Source: Diorhabda sublineata (Eukaryota > Arthropoda > Insecta > Coleoptera > Chrysomelidae). Taken from it: 64,000 bases of DNA. Location: NCBI RefSeq assembly GCF_026230105.1, contig NC_079482.1, positions 12,090,001-12,154,000 on the forward strand. The letters are read 5' to 3'. The position numbers and the translations under genes were made by a program. The first letter of the stretch is position 1. Each line of letters begins with the position of its first letter. This document shows positions 51,455 through 63,233 of the stretch, in pieces. Below the pieces are notes generated by a model that had not been told where the DNA came from, did no database searches, and saw only the letters and a program-made list of their open reading frames with translations.

Positions 51455-52600
51455 AAAAACTTCTTATTTCTTAGACCTTTTGACATATTGATGTATCTAA
51501 ATGTTCTTGATTTTAGGTGTCTTCTGTTTCAAAATTAGTTTTTTTAATAATTTTTGGAAGAAAGATAAAATTTATCAGTCTTTATCAATATATGATATTG
51601 ACACTAACAATTTGCTTATTTATATTAATCTATAGATCAACTTCATCATGAATATCAAAATAAGGATAAAATCAACTTAGAACTTTGTTCCAATAAGAAA
51701 AATTAATTTTTTCTTTGGTTTCCACATCTCAAATATATAGCGGTAATTAATTAAATTTATAGAATTTACAAAAAAGAGCTATAAATTTTACTTAAATTAT
51801 TTAGATCTTTTTTATCATTTACAGCTTTTTGTTCTTATGAATGTGAACCATTTCTAAAAATTCCCTTTTTTCTGGTATTAGATTCCGTTTCAAGAGTTTC
51901 TGAATCTTTATAAATGAATTTATGTTTTTTTGATATCTCATGGTTCGTTAATGCAGTTCTATTTTTTTATCGTATTGATGATCTCTTAATCTATTTTGTA
52001 AATACTGAGATGTTTGCCCTATGTAGATAGCGTCACAATTAGTACAAGGCACTTGATATATAATATTACTTCTTTGTTTGTATATTTCATTCATATTTGA
52101 AATATGTTGATGTAAGTGTGAGTTCTAAAGCTTTTATAAATTCGTCTTGAGGCATTTCTGTATATTCTTTAATTTTGTCTCATTTTTTTATTAATATTTT
52201 TCACAATGGAATAGGAATATTTGTATATAAAGAAACCACATCTAACTAAATAAATAGATATTCTTTAGGAATTTTTATATTTTCAATTTTTTCTTTGCTA
52301 TCCCATGTGTTTTTAATAAAGTATTTGTTTTGATATAAAATTTTTTTCAAAATATTTTTCAAATAATTAGACAATGGGGTAAATGAGTTTGAATCCTTGG
52401 AACAGTCGGTCGAAGGGGAATGATAGGCTTGTACAACTTTGAGAAACAATATATTTTTGGGGGTTAGGCATTGTGAATTTTCAATTTTTTTGCATTTCGA
52501 AATAAAAAGTTGTTTTTTCCAAGATCGGATCAGATCATTATTTTGTTTTTGATAAGAATTCGTAGGGTCTTGTTTAATTTTCATGTAAGTTGCTCATCGT
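51455..52600 (-). mobile_element. Penelope-like element fragment, minus strand
   Basis: From right to left on the minus strand: RT fingers/palm with TPLSNYLKNILKKILYQNKY and DSKEKIENIKIPKEYLFI (52584-52246), where the next residues correspond to the L-D-V-V-S-L-x-T-N-I-P motif around 52240-52210. Then comes a deletion to the GIY-YIG endonuclease (YQVPCTNCDAIYIGQTSQYL; about 52060-51770) and the 3' untranslated end (51460-51690). It is the only copy here that retains the N-terminal part of the RT. Inactive. Confidence 0.8.
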
Positions 52601-52689
52601 TTACTAATGTCAACATTTTATTATTCGTTCCGTATCTATACCTTGACATACTCACTGATCTCAAAAATGTATTGAATGAAAGAAACGGC

Positions 52690-53000
52690 TAGGGAAGGTA
52701 TGGTCGTCGTCTTTTTTTGGCATTGATTCAACTATTAATCTCATTCTACCGTAGTACTCCTTCTTCAATTTGATTTTCATTTTATTGGGTTGGATACCAT
52801 CGTATCTATTTATAACCTTGTATTAGTACACATCAATTTGATATAAAAATTTGATAGTTATTGAGTTATCAATTGGGAAATACTTCTCTGCTCTTAGTAT
52901 TTTCTTCAGAAATGCTGCCTTTGCACATTTGCCTAATCCAAATTCCATAATGATCTCATCGCTGATCTCCTTGGTGACAACGATAAGTTTTGCCATTTTT
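52690..53000 (-). pseudogene. non-LTR reverse transcriptase C-terminal fragment
   Basis: Minus strand reads MAKLIVVTKEISDEIIMEFG, LGKCAKAAFLKKI and then a region near 52800 equivalent to Y-K-Y-L-G...DGIQ, NKMKIKLKKEYYGRMRLI. This is the post-YADD thumb of non-LTR reverse transcriptases (G-L-x-K-C-A block). It looks like the same family as 41040-41560. Confidence 0.65.
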
Positions 53001-53750
53001 TATCGGTTGGTTGACAAGTAGCTGACTTTTTCACTGTCATTTCATTTCTTGACCAGTTTTTTTTAATTATGTCCTTACGTTATCCAACGAAGATGGTAAT
53101 ATTGTTTGAGTATCTAAGATTTCTGATATCCATGATATTTACTTTTATTGTTGTTGGGTAGTCTTTATTTTCGTTTTTTCTATTGTGTGTTACATAAGTT
53201 TCCACTTTATTTTATGTTACATATCGTTTTTTGTCCTTCGGAGGATGCTTATTTCCGCTTCTGTTTGACTGCTCAAATTTGTTAATTGTTAATTAAACTG
53301 TTAATTTTTTCCATTCAAGTACATTATTTTGAGTATCTCGTCATTCGGTCTTTTTTGTTTATGAAGTTTTAGCGTAACTATCATTTTGATCTTAGTCTTA
53401 AGGATGGTGCAGGTGGTGCTCGTTGGTTTTATCAAATGACACCCGATTTTTTATTTCGTTTGCTCCTACTACACTATCGAGTTTTCTGTGAAACTGGGGA
53501 GCTATAGCTGAAGAAAGCAATATAAATACACTATGCTCCTTGGGTTTTTTCTAGAAAGTATTTAACTGTATTAAGCTGTAGCCGGATATTGTTTTGATTG
53601 TATGATTGTAAGTAAGTAATCTAAAACGTAATGTTTATATTTTTCATATGTTAAGAGAACACATAGTTGGCCTATAGTGAGTAAAAAGAATTATTAGAGA
53701 TTTATTGGGAAGTATTTAAGTTGAACCCTGAAATATACAAATTTATAATA
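53001..53750. other. no recognisable feature
   Basis: AT-rich sequence between the RT fragment and the 3' end of the chitin-binding gene. Some of it may be worn RT sequence upstream of the block at 53000. Confidence 0.4.
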
Positions 53751-53757
53751 CTCATAC

Positions 53758-53775
53758 TTTTATTTTTCGTTTATT
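53758..53775 (-). promoter_or_regulatory. polyadenylation signals of the minus-strand chitin-binding gene
   Basis: Two AATAAA hexamers on the minus strand (53775-53770 and 53763-53758) lie about 180 nt after the stop codon at 53952. Confidence 0.5.
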
Positions 53776-53951
53776 AATTTGTTATTTGAAACAATTATTA
53801 ATAAACATTATATAATCATAGTTTTTATGTTAAAATAATGAAATTTCTGTTAAAATATATGTAAAAATTGTAGAAAGATAAAATTTACTAAACCTTCTAT
53901 CGCATGAAATATAATAGAGTAATTTCTATATTTTATATTTTCCATTTACAA

Positions 53952-54157
53952 TTATTCACAGTCACTTAGAATGGCTAATATACATTGTTGTAAACCAGTA
54001 TCATAATAATCTCCATCGATACACGTTCTCAATTCTGCGACATAATATTTGAATATAAGTAGAAATACTTTTTCTACGCATTCATAGTACTGATTGCAAG
54101 CTGGTGCGGGATAAAGTCCAGTAGAAGTACAAGTTGGAGCTCCTGTAGGTCTAGCCA
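53952..54157 (-). CDS. chitin-binding gene, terminal exon (CBM14)
   Basis: Acceptor TTAATTCCAG on the minus strand, exon starting TG/GCTAGA (phase 1), stop TAA at 53954-53952. It encodes PTCTSTGLYPAPACNQYYEC through LRTCIDGDYYDTGLQQC and SDCE. Between YYEC and LRTC a 43-nt stretch starting GTAGAA and ending CGCAG could be read as a tiny intron, but leaving it in keeps the cysteine spacing in the family range, so I kept it. Confidence 0.8.
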
Positions 54158-54681
54158 CTGGAATTAAGGAATGAATGAATTAGAATTGTCAAGAAAATAT
54201 CATTATTTCAATCCCGCCACGTATAATAGTATTTTTTGTACCTATTATTTCGTGAGCATTGTCAATAATTTCTTCAAATTCTAAATGGTTATGCTCTTTA
54301 TACAATCTTATTAAAATGTTTTTCCATTAAATTGTTCTTGTTGGAATCTAGTATTTTGTTAAATCTGACATAAAATTCGTATCCAACGTATGAGCAAATA
54401 ATTTTTTTTTCAAATCAACTCAAATTTCAAGCATCCATGCTATCAAAAAATGAACTTCTCAAATCAACTGACAGATGAAAAATTTCTGTGAAACTTTAAG
54501 GATTGGTCATACCTGATTAACTCTCCGGGATGGTCTACTAATCATTACTCAAAGTACTTACCAGTCTCATATAGTGTACCAAATGTGCTATTTTCAGAGA
54601 AAAACAAAAATGCGGTAGTCAGAAGTTTTGTGTGTATGGTCAAGGATAATGAATAAACAAATACTTATAACTACTTGAACT

Positions 54682-54750
<69 letters not shown>

Positions 54751-57700
54751 CGAAACACAATGTACTTAAAAATATATACAAAGCGTAAAACTAACATATA
54801 AGTCACGGGCAACTATATCTCAAAGAGCAGCGTAGCTCTGCAGAGACCTGGGTGCTCAAGAACACTGCTCCCTTCACTGTCCCGAGAGAGATTGTAAGTC
54901 GCTAAGTAAAAGCTTCCAAAAGTTGAATTTTGTTTTCTTCTTGCGATGGACTGTAGTGAGGGATTAACTTCTTGAATTTTTTATATAGTTTGATGAACGG
55001 TGGATTTAAAGTTAAATTGTCCCATTTAGCACTGTATATAGGGTCTAACGCCACAATCGTGTAAGTGGATTTTTCTTCATCATTCGTTATATTATATGCA
55101 TCGAAATTTCATTAGACGATCGCGAACCAGAGTGCCGGTTTGGTAAGTAAGAATGCCGGTGTTGGTAACGAAACGAGGTTATTTGCTTTACGCCCACAAA
55201 AAATGTTCACTGCTCTCAGTCTTTTGTTTATCACGTCAGTGTCACCAGTCAGGGATGAAAGGATTATTTTTGTTATTAATATTATTAAGTTCTTCAGATA
55301 AATGTGTACCTGTATTGAGTATTGTTAAATACGAGGGCACATGTCGTGAACGGAACATAACCCCTCTTCCAGAGATGAAGTCACGAAATTGTGTTTGTAT
55401 ACGTGTGCACTTTCGTGTCTTTGTGTGTACGTGCGAATGAGTGTGTGTGTGCTCACGAAAACACCTCCATAAAGTTATAAGAATCAACCTCGTCGCTCTA
55501 ACACCAAAGTTCTTGTACTGCTGCTGGGGTTGAGCTGATACGACGTCCTCTGCAGTGAACTTTATCTGCTGTAGTTGGTTATCGTCAGGCTGCTGTCAGA
55601 CGGAAAAAGGTACTGCTTAACCTGCATAGATCGTTTTCTCGCTGGCCAGTAGCTATCCCAATGATAAATCAAGAAACCGAGATGGTCACTCGTGCTTCCT
55701 GGGAAGGCTGAATCAGCAATTATGGGACGCCGGTGACGTTAACAATGGAAGAGGAAAGTCAGTTCGAATCGGAATTATTTCGATCAGTTAACCGGTTGAC
55801 GGCACTAACCATGATCAGTCGAATAGCTGTGACTTCGAAAAGCTGCAGTATGTTTTCTTCTTGCGATGGACTTTTTTTTCTTCGCTCACAAATTAACACC
55901 GTTAGTCATTTTTGCTGTTCGCGGTTTTCCTTTCACGAGAAACGAACCGAGTAACTACCACTACACTTTACTTCAACCCTTCGCGGCACATTGAGCACAT
56001 ATAATTTACGCGTCCATAAATATTCATTGCTTTGACGTCTTTTGTTTATTACTTCGGGGTCACCAATCAGGGATGAAAGAATTATTGTTTTATTGAGGAA
56101 ATTTTTTGGAGAAATATGTATTATGTATTTTTTAGATCAGAGAGCATAGGGCGTAGTCGCCAGACGTGTAACAGCTTTCTCATGTTACATGAGTATGATT
56201 GCCAGCATCCATTGTAATGAATGAAATAATATCATTTCAAATCAATGGGTACGTATACGAAAACATATATATCACCCCCAAATTATATTTATAAAAGGTG
56301 TAATATAATTAAATAAACAATGGAAATCCTTTATGTATTCTATGTTCAATATCTAATTTTTAAATAGAGTATTTGTATGTACATAGGCATTTTATTCTTA
56401 AATAGATATCCTTATGATTCTTATAATGTAAAAATACATGATGTGCAGCAAGTAATCGTTAGTAGGGGACATCAGAGTAGAATGAATGATAAAAACGTTA
56501 AGATAAATTTCTCGTATAAGGAACATTGCAGAAAAACCTAAATGAATCGATTGAAAAATATATTGTTATTATCACATAATTTTCAGAATTTAACTAATGG
56601 AAGTATAGGCGTACGATAGCCCTTACCTGTAAAGGGTTAATCATATGAAAATATAACGAAGAATTTTGATAATGAGTCCAGTTTTAGCAAATATATGCGA
56701 TAACCCAGATCATAAAAATTTTAATGTACGAATATTTTACTCACCTTTCTTTTTCGTTGTGAATTCATTTGTTGAAGTTACTGTGGAAACGGTTGACTCA
56801 GACACTGAAATATGTAAATTTTATTCATGGGGCAGAAATTGCGAACATCTTGTATATTCTATACGCAAAGATCATTATTTTATGCTGCCCAGATAATATA
56901 GTATAAATAGTGTGAGAAATGGAACCCAAGAAGTTGTATTGAGTTATGTACTTGTTATATAACTCTCTGAGAATTGTTATGATTTCTGCAAGAGAGGCTG
57001 CAACTTAGTTTTTAGAATAATTTGAACATCATTGGTAATAGTTATGTTTAATTTCACATCTATCGCACACTAATATTGAAAATAAATTTGTTACTTTCAA
57101 CTTACATGGTGTTAGATCTTGAGCGACTAAATGTCTTCTAGATTTGCTCGAGTTTAATTAGTGATGGTTTTTTAAAATAAAACTGATCATCAGAAAAGTA
57201 CTTGATTTGCCATGTGTTGATAGAAGTCAATGTGTACTAGTATTATGGATCAATCTGATAGCAGCATAATACCAAAATTTTGAAAATCACTCTCTTATTA
57301 CTAATTCATTTTACTATTTTATTCAGAACTAAACTTGTTTGATCTCTTTCACTTGACAGATCCCATTTACTATAAGCATGCATGAAGGTGACAAAGAACG
57401 ACGTCTTAAGTTTTGTGAGTTTATTGAAAGTCAAAGATATGCGTAACGATGCAACTTTCCATTTGAGTAAACTGCCACAATGTGAACATATAGAGAACCG
57501 CAACAACATTAAATTGTACAGCATAAACAACATTCTCCAAAAGTTAATATTTTTTCTGCAATCTCGATATGCTAGAAAAGTATCTCTTCTCGCAGTTAGA
57601 AACAGAGCCAAATAACTTCATACAACAAGATCACGTCATACCACTCTGAAAATTACATGTGCTTCATCACTGGACTCCAAATCACCGGACCTTATTGTTT

Positions 57701-60700
57701 CTGATTTTTTTGTGAGGGTTTTATAAAATGTATTGTTCATACTACTCCTCTTCCAACAACATTAGTTGAACTGAAAAACCTTATATGGTATGTGAAAACA
57801 TTGTATTCGGACGCAATGTGACTAATCATAAAACTAGATGTCTAGAATAAACGATCTATAAAGTACACTCTAATTTTAGAAAAGAAATCGAGAAACATAG
57901 ATAAAGGTAAGTAAAGAATAAAAAAATGTAATTTGGAGGAACAGACAGCATTTGGACCAGACAGACAAACTAATTTATATTTATAGTTAGAAACCTAACT
58001 GAAAGATAACTAGAAGCAGGAGTCGGTCTAAAGTTTAAAGGATATAGCGGTTCTCAGAAAGGCTGTCTACATGTTTTATACGAATATATCATTATGTTTG
58101 TTAATATTGTGTTTTTTCAACTAAATAAGGCCTTTTTATTTGTACATTCACTTTCTAGATCGAATTATTTTAGAAATTCTTTTTGGTATAAATACTCGCT
58201 CGTTAATCAGCGAGAAAGTCAGTAAATAATCTGATGTGATCTTGAATAAATGGAAATAGACGAGTAAACAGTGTGTTTAGATAAATTATTATATTAAGAA
58301 TTAGATAATTATTAGTAATGGTGAGTACTAAATAGTTTAGAGTACTTATGTAAGAGTATAAATAAATTAAGTAAGTAATAAAAAATATTATCTATAAATT
58401 AACTTCACCGTTGAAAGCAGTTTCAAGAGATTATAATTAGAGAAACATTTCATGGGTTGTAGATTGTGAATAAATAGTGAGGTAAGCATGGTTAAAAAAC
58501 TAAGTGGCCTGAAAGTAGCAGAATTGAAAGCAAAATTCGAAAATCGTCCGGTAAGAAGAATGAATGAGAAAAAAGACTGATCCAGAAACATGTTTATTCA
58601 AAGCTTCTACCCTCGATTTCTACCATGGAGAACAATATTCCGACAATAAAGAACGATCTTTTTTCCATATAAACGAGGGATTTCGACTATGAAAAACGAT
58701 ATTTCGACCATAAAGAGTGATATTTCTGTCGATATTTTATCATTGAAAACTGACATTGCCGCTGACGTCGAAAATAAAATCTCATCCCTAAAGTCGGATA
58801 TCCAGAACATAATGACAACGATGAAAAATCGGATGGACGAGAAAATCAAAGAATTAGAGAAAAATTTTGCAATTTCAAGAACAGATATTCCAGGAGAGCG
58901 AGTATATAATCTTCAAGTACAGCTCAAAATAGAAGACATTGCAGTTTTGCCCCAGTCAATACCTCAACCTTTGGTGCTAAGACGGTCTTGGACCAATTAC
59001 GTTAAACAGTTTGAGACGGCCGCTAGAGTGAATAATTGGTCCGATAAAGAGAAAGCAGTGAACTTAACTGTAGCCCTGCGATGCCTTAGATATACTCCAG
59101 ATGAACCTCTTGAAGAAACTGATAACTTCGAACATCTGAACCTGAAATATGGTCACGAACATTTCGAACACCTGTACCAATCGTAGCTGAAACACCGAAT
59201 GTAGAAGCATGTTAAAACTTGTGTGAGGTAGAAATTGCTCGACCGATTCGCTTATCCCACAGCACCAGAGAACATAATGAAAGCCTGCACAACCATGATA
59301 ATCAAACTTGACCAGATTGTCAATATGAGAAGAAACCACAGATTAGATGCTGGAATTATGTTCCTGGATTTCCATAAATAAAGCACTCCAGTCGCGGGGA
59401 AGCTAGTGCGGATCGCTTTAAAGACCCTCTCATACTGATAGCTTAAATATCGCAATGACAGTGTATAAGTGGATGGAGAAGTGATTGGGGAGAAAAATAC
59501 TTTGTTGGTATGCTGCGCGGCTACTAGGGATCATGAAGAAAAAGCACCGGTTATGATGAAGCCATGTTATGGAGAAATTCGCAAAGAAGTAATAATTAGA
59601 AAAGGATTAGTTACGTCGGCGAAGAAGGTTCCAGTATGTGTAATTAATTTAAAAGATTACCCGATTACTATCAAAAACGGAGACAGGGTTGGAGCATACG
59701 TACACCAGTAACGTCTATAGTCCGCTAAAAGACGACAACTGACAATTGTCATGACCGATTCGAACAGATGATATCAGTAGCTGGTCGATCCTTCAATCAA
59801 GCTGTTAAAAGGAGAATTAGGGAATTTGTATTGCAGTATCGACATCTATTCTTTCCATAAAGAGAAAGAACTGCTGAATCATCAGTCGTCAAACCAAAAA
59901 TCGTTACTTGTCATGCCCAGCCAATCAAACACTCGATACTTGCTAGCAGCAAGCTGTTTTCTACCTTGGACTCACAGAAAAAGTAAGAGCTTTCCACTGA
60001 AATGAAGACTATCAAACGACATTCGAGACCTTGAAGACACATTTTATCACGGCGCCGATATTAGCATATCCATTACCCGAGGGAACGTCATTCTTGAAAC
60101 TGATCCAAGCAACGTAGGAATTATAGAAGTACACTTAAATGTGCAAAAGGGGCAATAAAGTGAGCTAGGATACTTCAGTGAAGTGAAGTGAAGTGAACTA
60201 CTATGTCAGAAACAAGAATCAAAAGTAATAAAAATAAAGAAAAAATATTTAAATTGGTATAAACATATTTACTAAATAGAAGCACATAGACTCACTAAAA
60301 TTATGGAAGCAGAATGTAAGATCAAAAGACGTATAGGGAGATGTAAAATAAGTATAAATAAGTGGTTAGATCCAAAGGAGGAGATACGAAAGAAATTCCA
60401 TATTTAAATGAGAATATTATAAGGAAACAGGAACTATTGGAAAAATAGAGTTCACGAGAAACCGAGACCATAATTTTTTTCGAAATTACTGATATTTGGT
60501 TATAACACGTTAACAATAAGGAGCCGCTGCATTTGGCAAGTAAAATACCACAATGAAAATTTATTTGAAATAAGAATTTGAAAAAGTCGACGACCTGAAA
60601 TGAAATGTTTTTTGGGACATTATTCAATTGATAAAATGTTTCTTTAAGTATCTCCTGATATTTTATAACACTATAAACTACCTTACTAATCGCATACACA

Positions 60701-63233
60701 GTCAAATTAACTCAAAAATTTTATTCGTCTGGTATTATGGTGTTGACACAATCACAATCATTTTAACACATTTCTCAAATTTTATTACGTTTTATTATTT
60801 AATTTTATATTATACTAACAATGAGATTAATGCCTTCGAATGAAATGACGAGATAACTGATTTCTTGATTGGTATTCTATTACTCACTGAATATTGATGT
60901 ATAAAATTTTGCTTGATTAGCGCAGTATTTATTTCTTTCTCCCTAATAAGTTTATTGAAATATCAATTTCTTTACATTAACCTCATTTAGCTTCAAGACC
61001 AACAAGTCAAAGATCAAAGAATAACAAGCAATTCGATTTGGTGTCGTTCTCTACCTATATCTAATACCTATTTAGTAAAAGATACAATTCGAATTAAATA
61101 CATCTCGTCATATCAATAATTTAGAAAATCTTTTTTAGTATAATCATGAAACGTGCCGATCCAAAAATATAGAATATTTGTGGGTAGAGAATACTTCCAG
61201 TTTCTTAATGAGTAATTTCGTAGTAACAACATATATTGATATTAATCCGATTGTATATAAATATGTTATAGATATTTTTCAAATGACCTGCCAATGTGAC
61301 ACTGAACAATAGCATAATTTAGATTTTTCTGAATTGCTGGCGTATATTTTCTCAAACAACTTTCTATTTCTTATTAGCAGGTACTCAAATACATTTCCTG
61401 GGTAGAACTAATTTTTCTGGACAGTACAAAATTTATTATACGGAAGTAAATGAAATATTGGACATAAATACCAGTTGTTTCCGTGTTATCTGACGATGAA
61501 GTCACAGTTTCCTCTTTTGTAGTAGAGATGGTCGCTTCAGACAGTTCCTCTGTTGTTGTTGAAATCGTAGTTGTAAGTCTGGTTGAATCTGTTGTAGTTA
61601 CTGTAAAAGTTGGTGTGGTATCGGTGTTTTGAGTCGTATATGGTACTGTAGTTATCGATGATGTTGATGTTGTGGATTCAATTGTGGTTATGTTTGCCGT
61701 GTCCGCTATACATCTAAAAAACTGGATATCTGAAGTCATGATGTTTATAATTATTGGAAAAAATAAAACCTCCAAACGAATGACTCTTTATTCACATATA
61801 ATCTAAGAATTACTGAGACATTGATTATTCGAAAAGAATTTCGAATTGATTAATAATAGTGATCATTGATGAATTTATTATATTCATAACGTCAAATTGT
61901 AACCTGTTTTATATTAGAGTTCGGCTAAAAATCGGCAAGTCTATATTAGTTAAAACGTGCCTACAGTAGAAGCTCGAATTCGAGTTGCATCTCAGTATTA
62001 AACCCACCATTATTAAATAATTGCGTTTAAAAGGGTTGACTCCAATGTAAATACATTAGTCGAATCTGCAGTATTACATGTCATAGTGAAAAGGTGGTGC
62101 CATGTGTTCAAATGTGGTTGATAGTTGTATACAGACAAATATGGAGGTGGAGCTTCCACAACCACTACAATACACAATGTTAAAAAAGTTCATGATCAAC
62201 TATAACTATGCCAATAGTAGTCTCTCATACTATGCCATACTGCCAAACTGAATATTACAAAAATTGGCTGTGCCTCAACTTGTAACGTAGTATAAACAAA
62301 ATAAAGGAAGTCATGAAATTATCATTATATATATAGACTAAATTACAGAGTTAAGAGTGGAAACATCGATGTTCACCCCCACCGAAAACCTTCAAGATGC
62401 AACCTTTAACAGGGAAGGTCATACTGACCGGATTTTGGGATAAGGCGGGTGTAATTTTGGAGAATCGCTGTAGAAGATTATATGCGTTTATAATAACAAT
62501 TTATTTTTAATATCACGTGAGGCGATAAATAAAAACCGGCGGTAGAACTTGCGAAAAGGTGTTTTCTTATATTAAAATAATGCACCCAGTCACCGGTTCA
62601 CCATTGAAAAAACCTCAATAAATCCGAAAGGCTTCGAATTAGTCGAGTATCCTCTAGGTGTCCAGTAGTTAATGTGTTTTTTAATTTTGGAGAGCATTTG
62701 CGTGGTAAACGATTTTCTTCGAATAATAAAGTCATATGTGCGGAAAATGATTTGCAGACGTTGAACAATCTCTCCTTTGAGATACATTAGAAATGTAGTA
62801 ATCTTAGAAGATACTATATTGGAAAATAGAAAGAATATCTTCGAATTTTCATTGTAAGCATGTCAGACACGGAGGAAACGGATTTGCCCTCGTATAAAAG
62901 TTTTCTTAATGATAAGTCTTTATTTTATATTGGTTTTGATGGAAAATTAGTTTTAGAAGACAGGTAAAAAATAAACGTTTCGGTCTATTTCGGTCATTAC
63001 CCGACACTTCTTCAAGATATTCAAACTTACGGAGTAGTTGTTGAATCATCACAATAATATCCATCCGGGCAATTTAATACTGTAGAAAGTATTGTTAGAT
63101 TATTTGTATTAACACAAGTTACAAATGATTTATTGTTGCTCAAACACTGTATTGAGCTAGGTTTACATTGTAGATCTCCATCTTCAGTTATTATCTGAAA
63201 ATATCCTTGGCACAGTCCGACAAGCAATGAAAC
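53952..63233 (-). CDS. mucin-like protein with CBM14-type cysteine modules (spliced, 5' end missing)
   Basis: Joined from minus-strand exons 63233-63031, 61713-61472, 56804-56745 and 54157-53952. The joints are GT-AG with compatible phases (2, 1, 1) and no stop. Order of parts: the tail of a probable signal peptide (VSLLVGLCQG); a six-Cys module (spacing about 6, 9, 14, 5, 7) ending in the next exon; a 75-residue Thr/Ser-rich linker suited to O-glycosylation; a second short Thr-rich exon; and a C-terminal module with spacing C-x10-C-x5-C-x18-C-x12-C-x7-C, inside the CBM14 (peritrophin-A) range. Family knowledge: such proteins are secreted and bind chitin in the gut lining or cuticle. The signal-peptide exon was not found, and extra phase-1 exons between 61.4 and 54.2 kb may exist. 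Introns are large and hold transposons. Confidence 0.7.
54686..54748. repeat. (AT)n microsatellite
   Basis: About 63 bp of pure AT repeat. Confidence 0.95.
55197..55295 (-). other. LTR retrotransposon leader with tRNA-Trp-like primer-binding site, copy 1
   Basis: The plus strand reads ATCACGTCAGTGTCACCA (about 55231-55248), the 3' end of an insect tRNA-Trp with two changes, so the minus strand carries TGGTGACACTGACGTGAT as a primer-binding site. The LTR would lie on the right (GTCAGGGATGAAAG side). CsRn1/Kabuki-type Ty3/gypsy elements use this primer. Confidence 0.5.
56010..56105 (-). other. LTR retrotransposon leader with tRNA-Trp-like primer-binding site, copy 2
   Basis: ATTACTTCGGGGTCACCAAT followed by CAGGGATGAAAGAATTATTG repeats the sequence of copy 1, 0.8 kb away, with the GGGGTCACCA part of the tRNA-Trp end intact. 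Two copies in the same orientation suggest two insertions or a tandem duplication. Confidence 0.55.
56745..56804 (-). CDS. chitin-binding gene, Thr-rich mini-exon (60 nt)
   Basis: Minus strand: acceptor ACATATTTCAG, exon of 60 nt, perfect donor GTGAGT. Phase 1 on both sides. It encodes SESTVSTVTSTNEFTTKKK. The symmetrical phase means it can be included or skipped without changing the frame. Confidence 0.7.
57382..57850 (+). pseudogene. Tc1/mariner-superfamily transposase relic
   Basis: The plus strand reads NDATFHLSK (first catalytic Asp region), then, with frameshifts, KSPDLIVSDFF around 57670-57710 (third acidic block) and CIVHTTPLPTTLVELKNLI. This belongs to the insect DDE_3-type family in which the first block is D-A-T-F-H-L-S-G. 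Parts between are deleted. Located in an intron of the chitin-binding gene, opposite strand. Confidence 0.65.
58100..58330 (+). repeat. probable LTR of a Ty3/gypsy element
   Basis: Contains a TATA-type box (GGTATAAATACTCGC near 58183) and an AATAAA signal (near 58244), followed about 240 bp later by a gag start. Ends were not defined and no second LTR copy was found. Confidence 0.4.
58488..60160 (+). pseudogene. Ty3/gypsy gag-pol relic, plus strand
   Basis: ATG at 58488 opens MVKKLSGLKVAELKAKFENR. After a frameshift a coiled-coil segment (58689-58870, KNDISTIKSDISVDILSLKT) leads to the capsid start RRSWTNYVKQFETAARVNNW and SDKEKAVNLTVALR (58980-59080). 59469-59711 is the protease-to-RT spacer. 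Near 59900 and 60060 are the entry to the RT and an RNase H-like LEGTSFLKL-type block. Most of RT and all of integrase are deleted. It is in an intron of the chitin-binding gene, opposite strand. Confidence 0.7.
60178..60200. repeat. short GTGAA tandem repeat
   Basis: AGTGAAGTGAAGTGAAGTGA: four copies of a 5-bp unit. Confidence 0.8.
60201..61471. other. intron sequence of the chitin-binding gene, no feature
   Basis: AT-rich. The 127-codon open frame on the minus strand (60322-60705) has no recognisable motif and its composition is that of the AT-rich background. Confidence 0.4.
61472..61713 (-). CDS. chitin-binding gene, mucin-like exon
   Basis: Minus strand: acceptor CAGTTTTTTAG, then A/TGT supplies the last Cys of the first module (CIADTANITT). 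About 75 residues follow, more than half Thr or Ser, ending SSSDNTETTG. The donor GTATTT is weak. Phase 2 at the start and phase 1 at the end. Confidence 0.7.
62335..62520 (+). pseudogene. mariner transposase central fragment
   Basis: The plus strand reads MQPLTGKVILTGFWDKAGVI followed by LEN. This corresponds to the mariner segment K-V-M-x-T-V-F-W-D-x-x-G-V-I-L with the first catalytic Asp of DD34D. The flanks do not continue the transposase clearly. Confidence 0.6.
62860..62966 (+). other. short open frame ending in a donor-like site
   Basis: ATG at 62860 opens 35 codons (MSDTEETDLPSYKSFLNDKS, continuing to VLEDR), ending GACAG/GTAAAA. In frame, the next codon is TAA. The acidic start is not typical of random AT-rich DNA, but no family is recognised and no partner exon was found. 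It may be a first exon, a transposon scrap or chance. Confidence 0.25.
63031..63233 (-). CDS. chitin-binding gene, first recognised exon
   Basis: Minus strand: acceptor TGTATTTTAG; donor GTAAGT. It encodes VSLLVGLCQGYFQIITEDGD, then cysteines in LQCKPSSIQCLSNN, FVTCVN, LNCPDGYYCDDSTTT. The start looks like the end of a signal peptide, so the initiating exon lies at higher coordinates, perhaps beyond the window. Confidence 0.75.

Larger units (their letters stand above)
54790..56240. mobile_element. retrotransposon-derived block, less AT-rich
   Basis: The region around the two primer-binding sites has higher GC and several short open frames without motifs. The word GTTTTCTTCTTGCGATGGACT occurs at 54938 and again at 55852, a second sign of duplication with about 0.9-kb spacing. 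No pol domain was recognised. Confidence 0.45.

Noticed and set aside
54563..54588. 26-nt exon candidate on the minus strand between GAAAATAG and GTAAGT in the chitin-binding gene
   Set aside because: Including it breaks the phase-1 join between 56745 and 54157; it would need another undetected exon.
60322..60705. 127-codon open frame on the minus strand
   Set aside because: No motif, composition of AT-rich background, no splice or promoter context.
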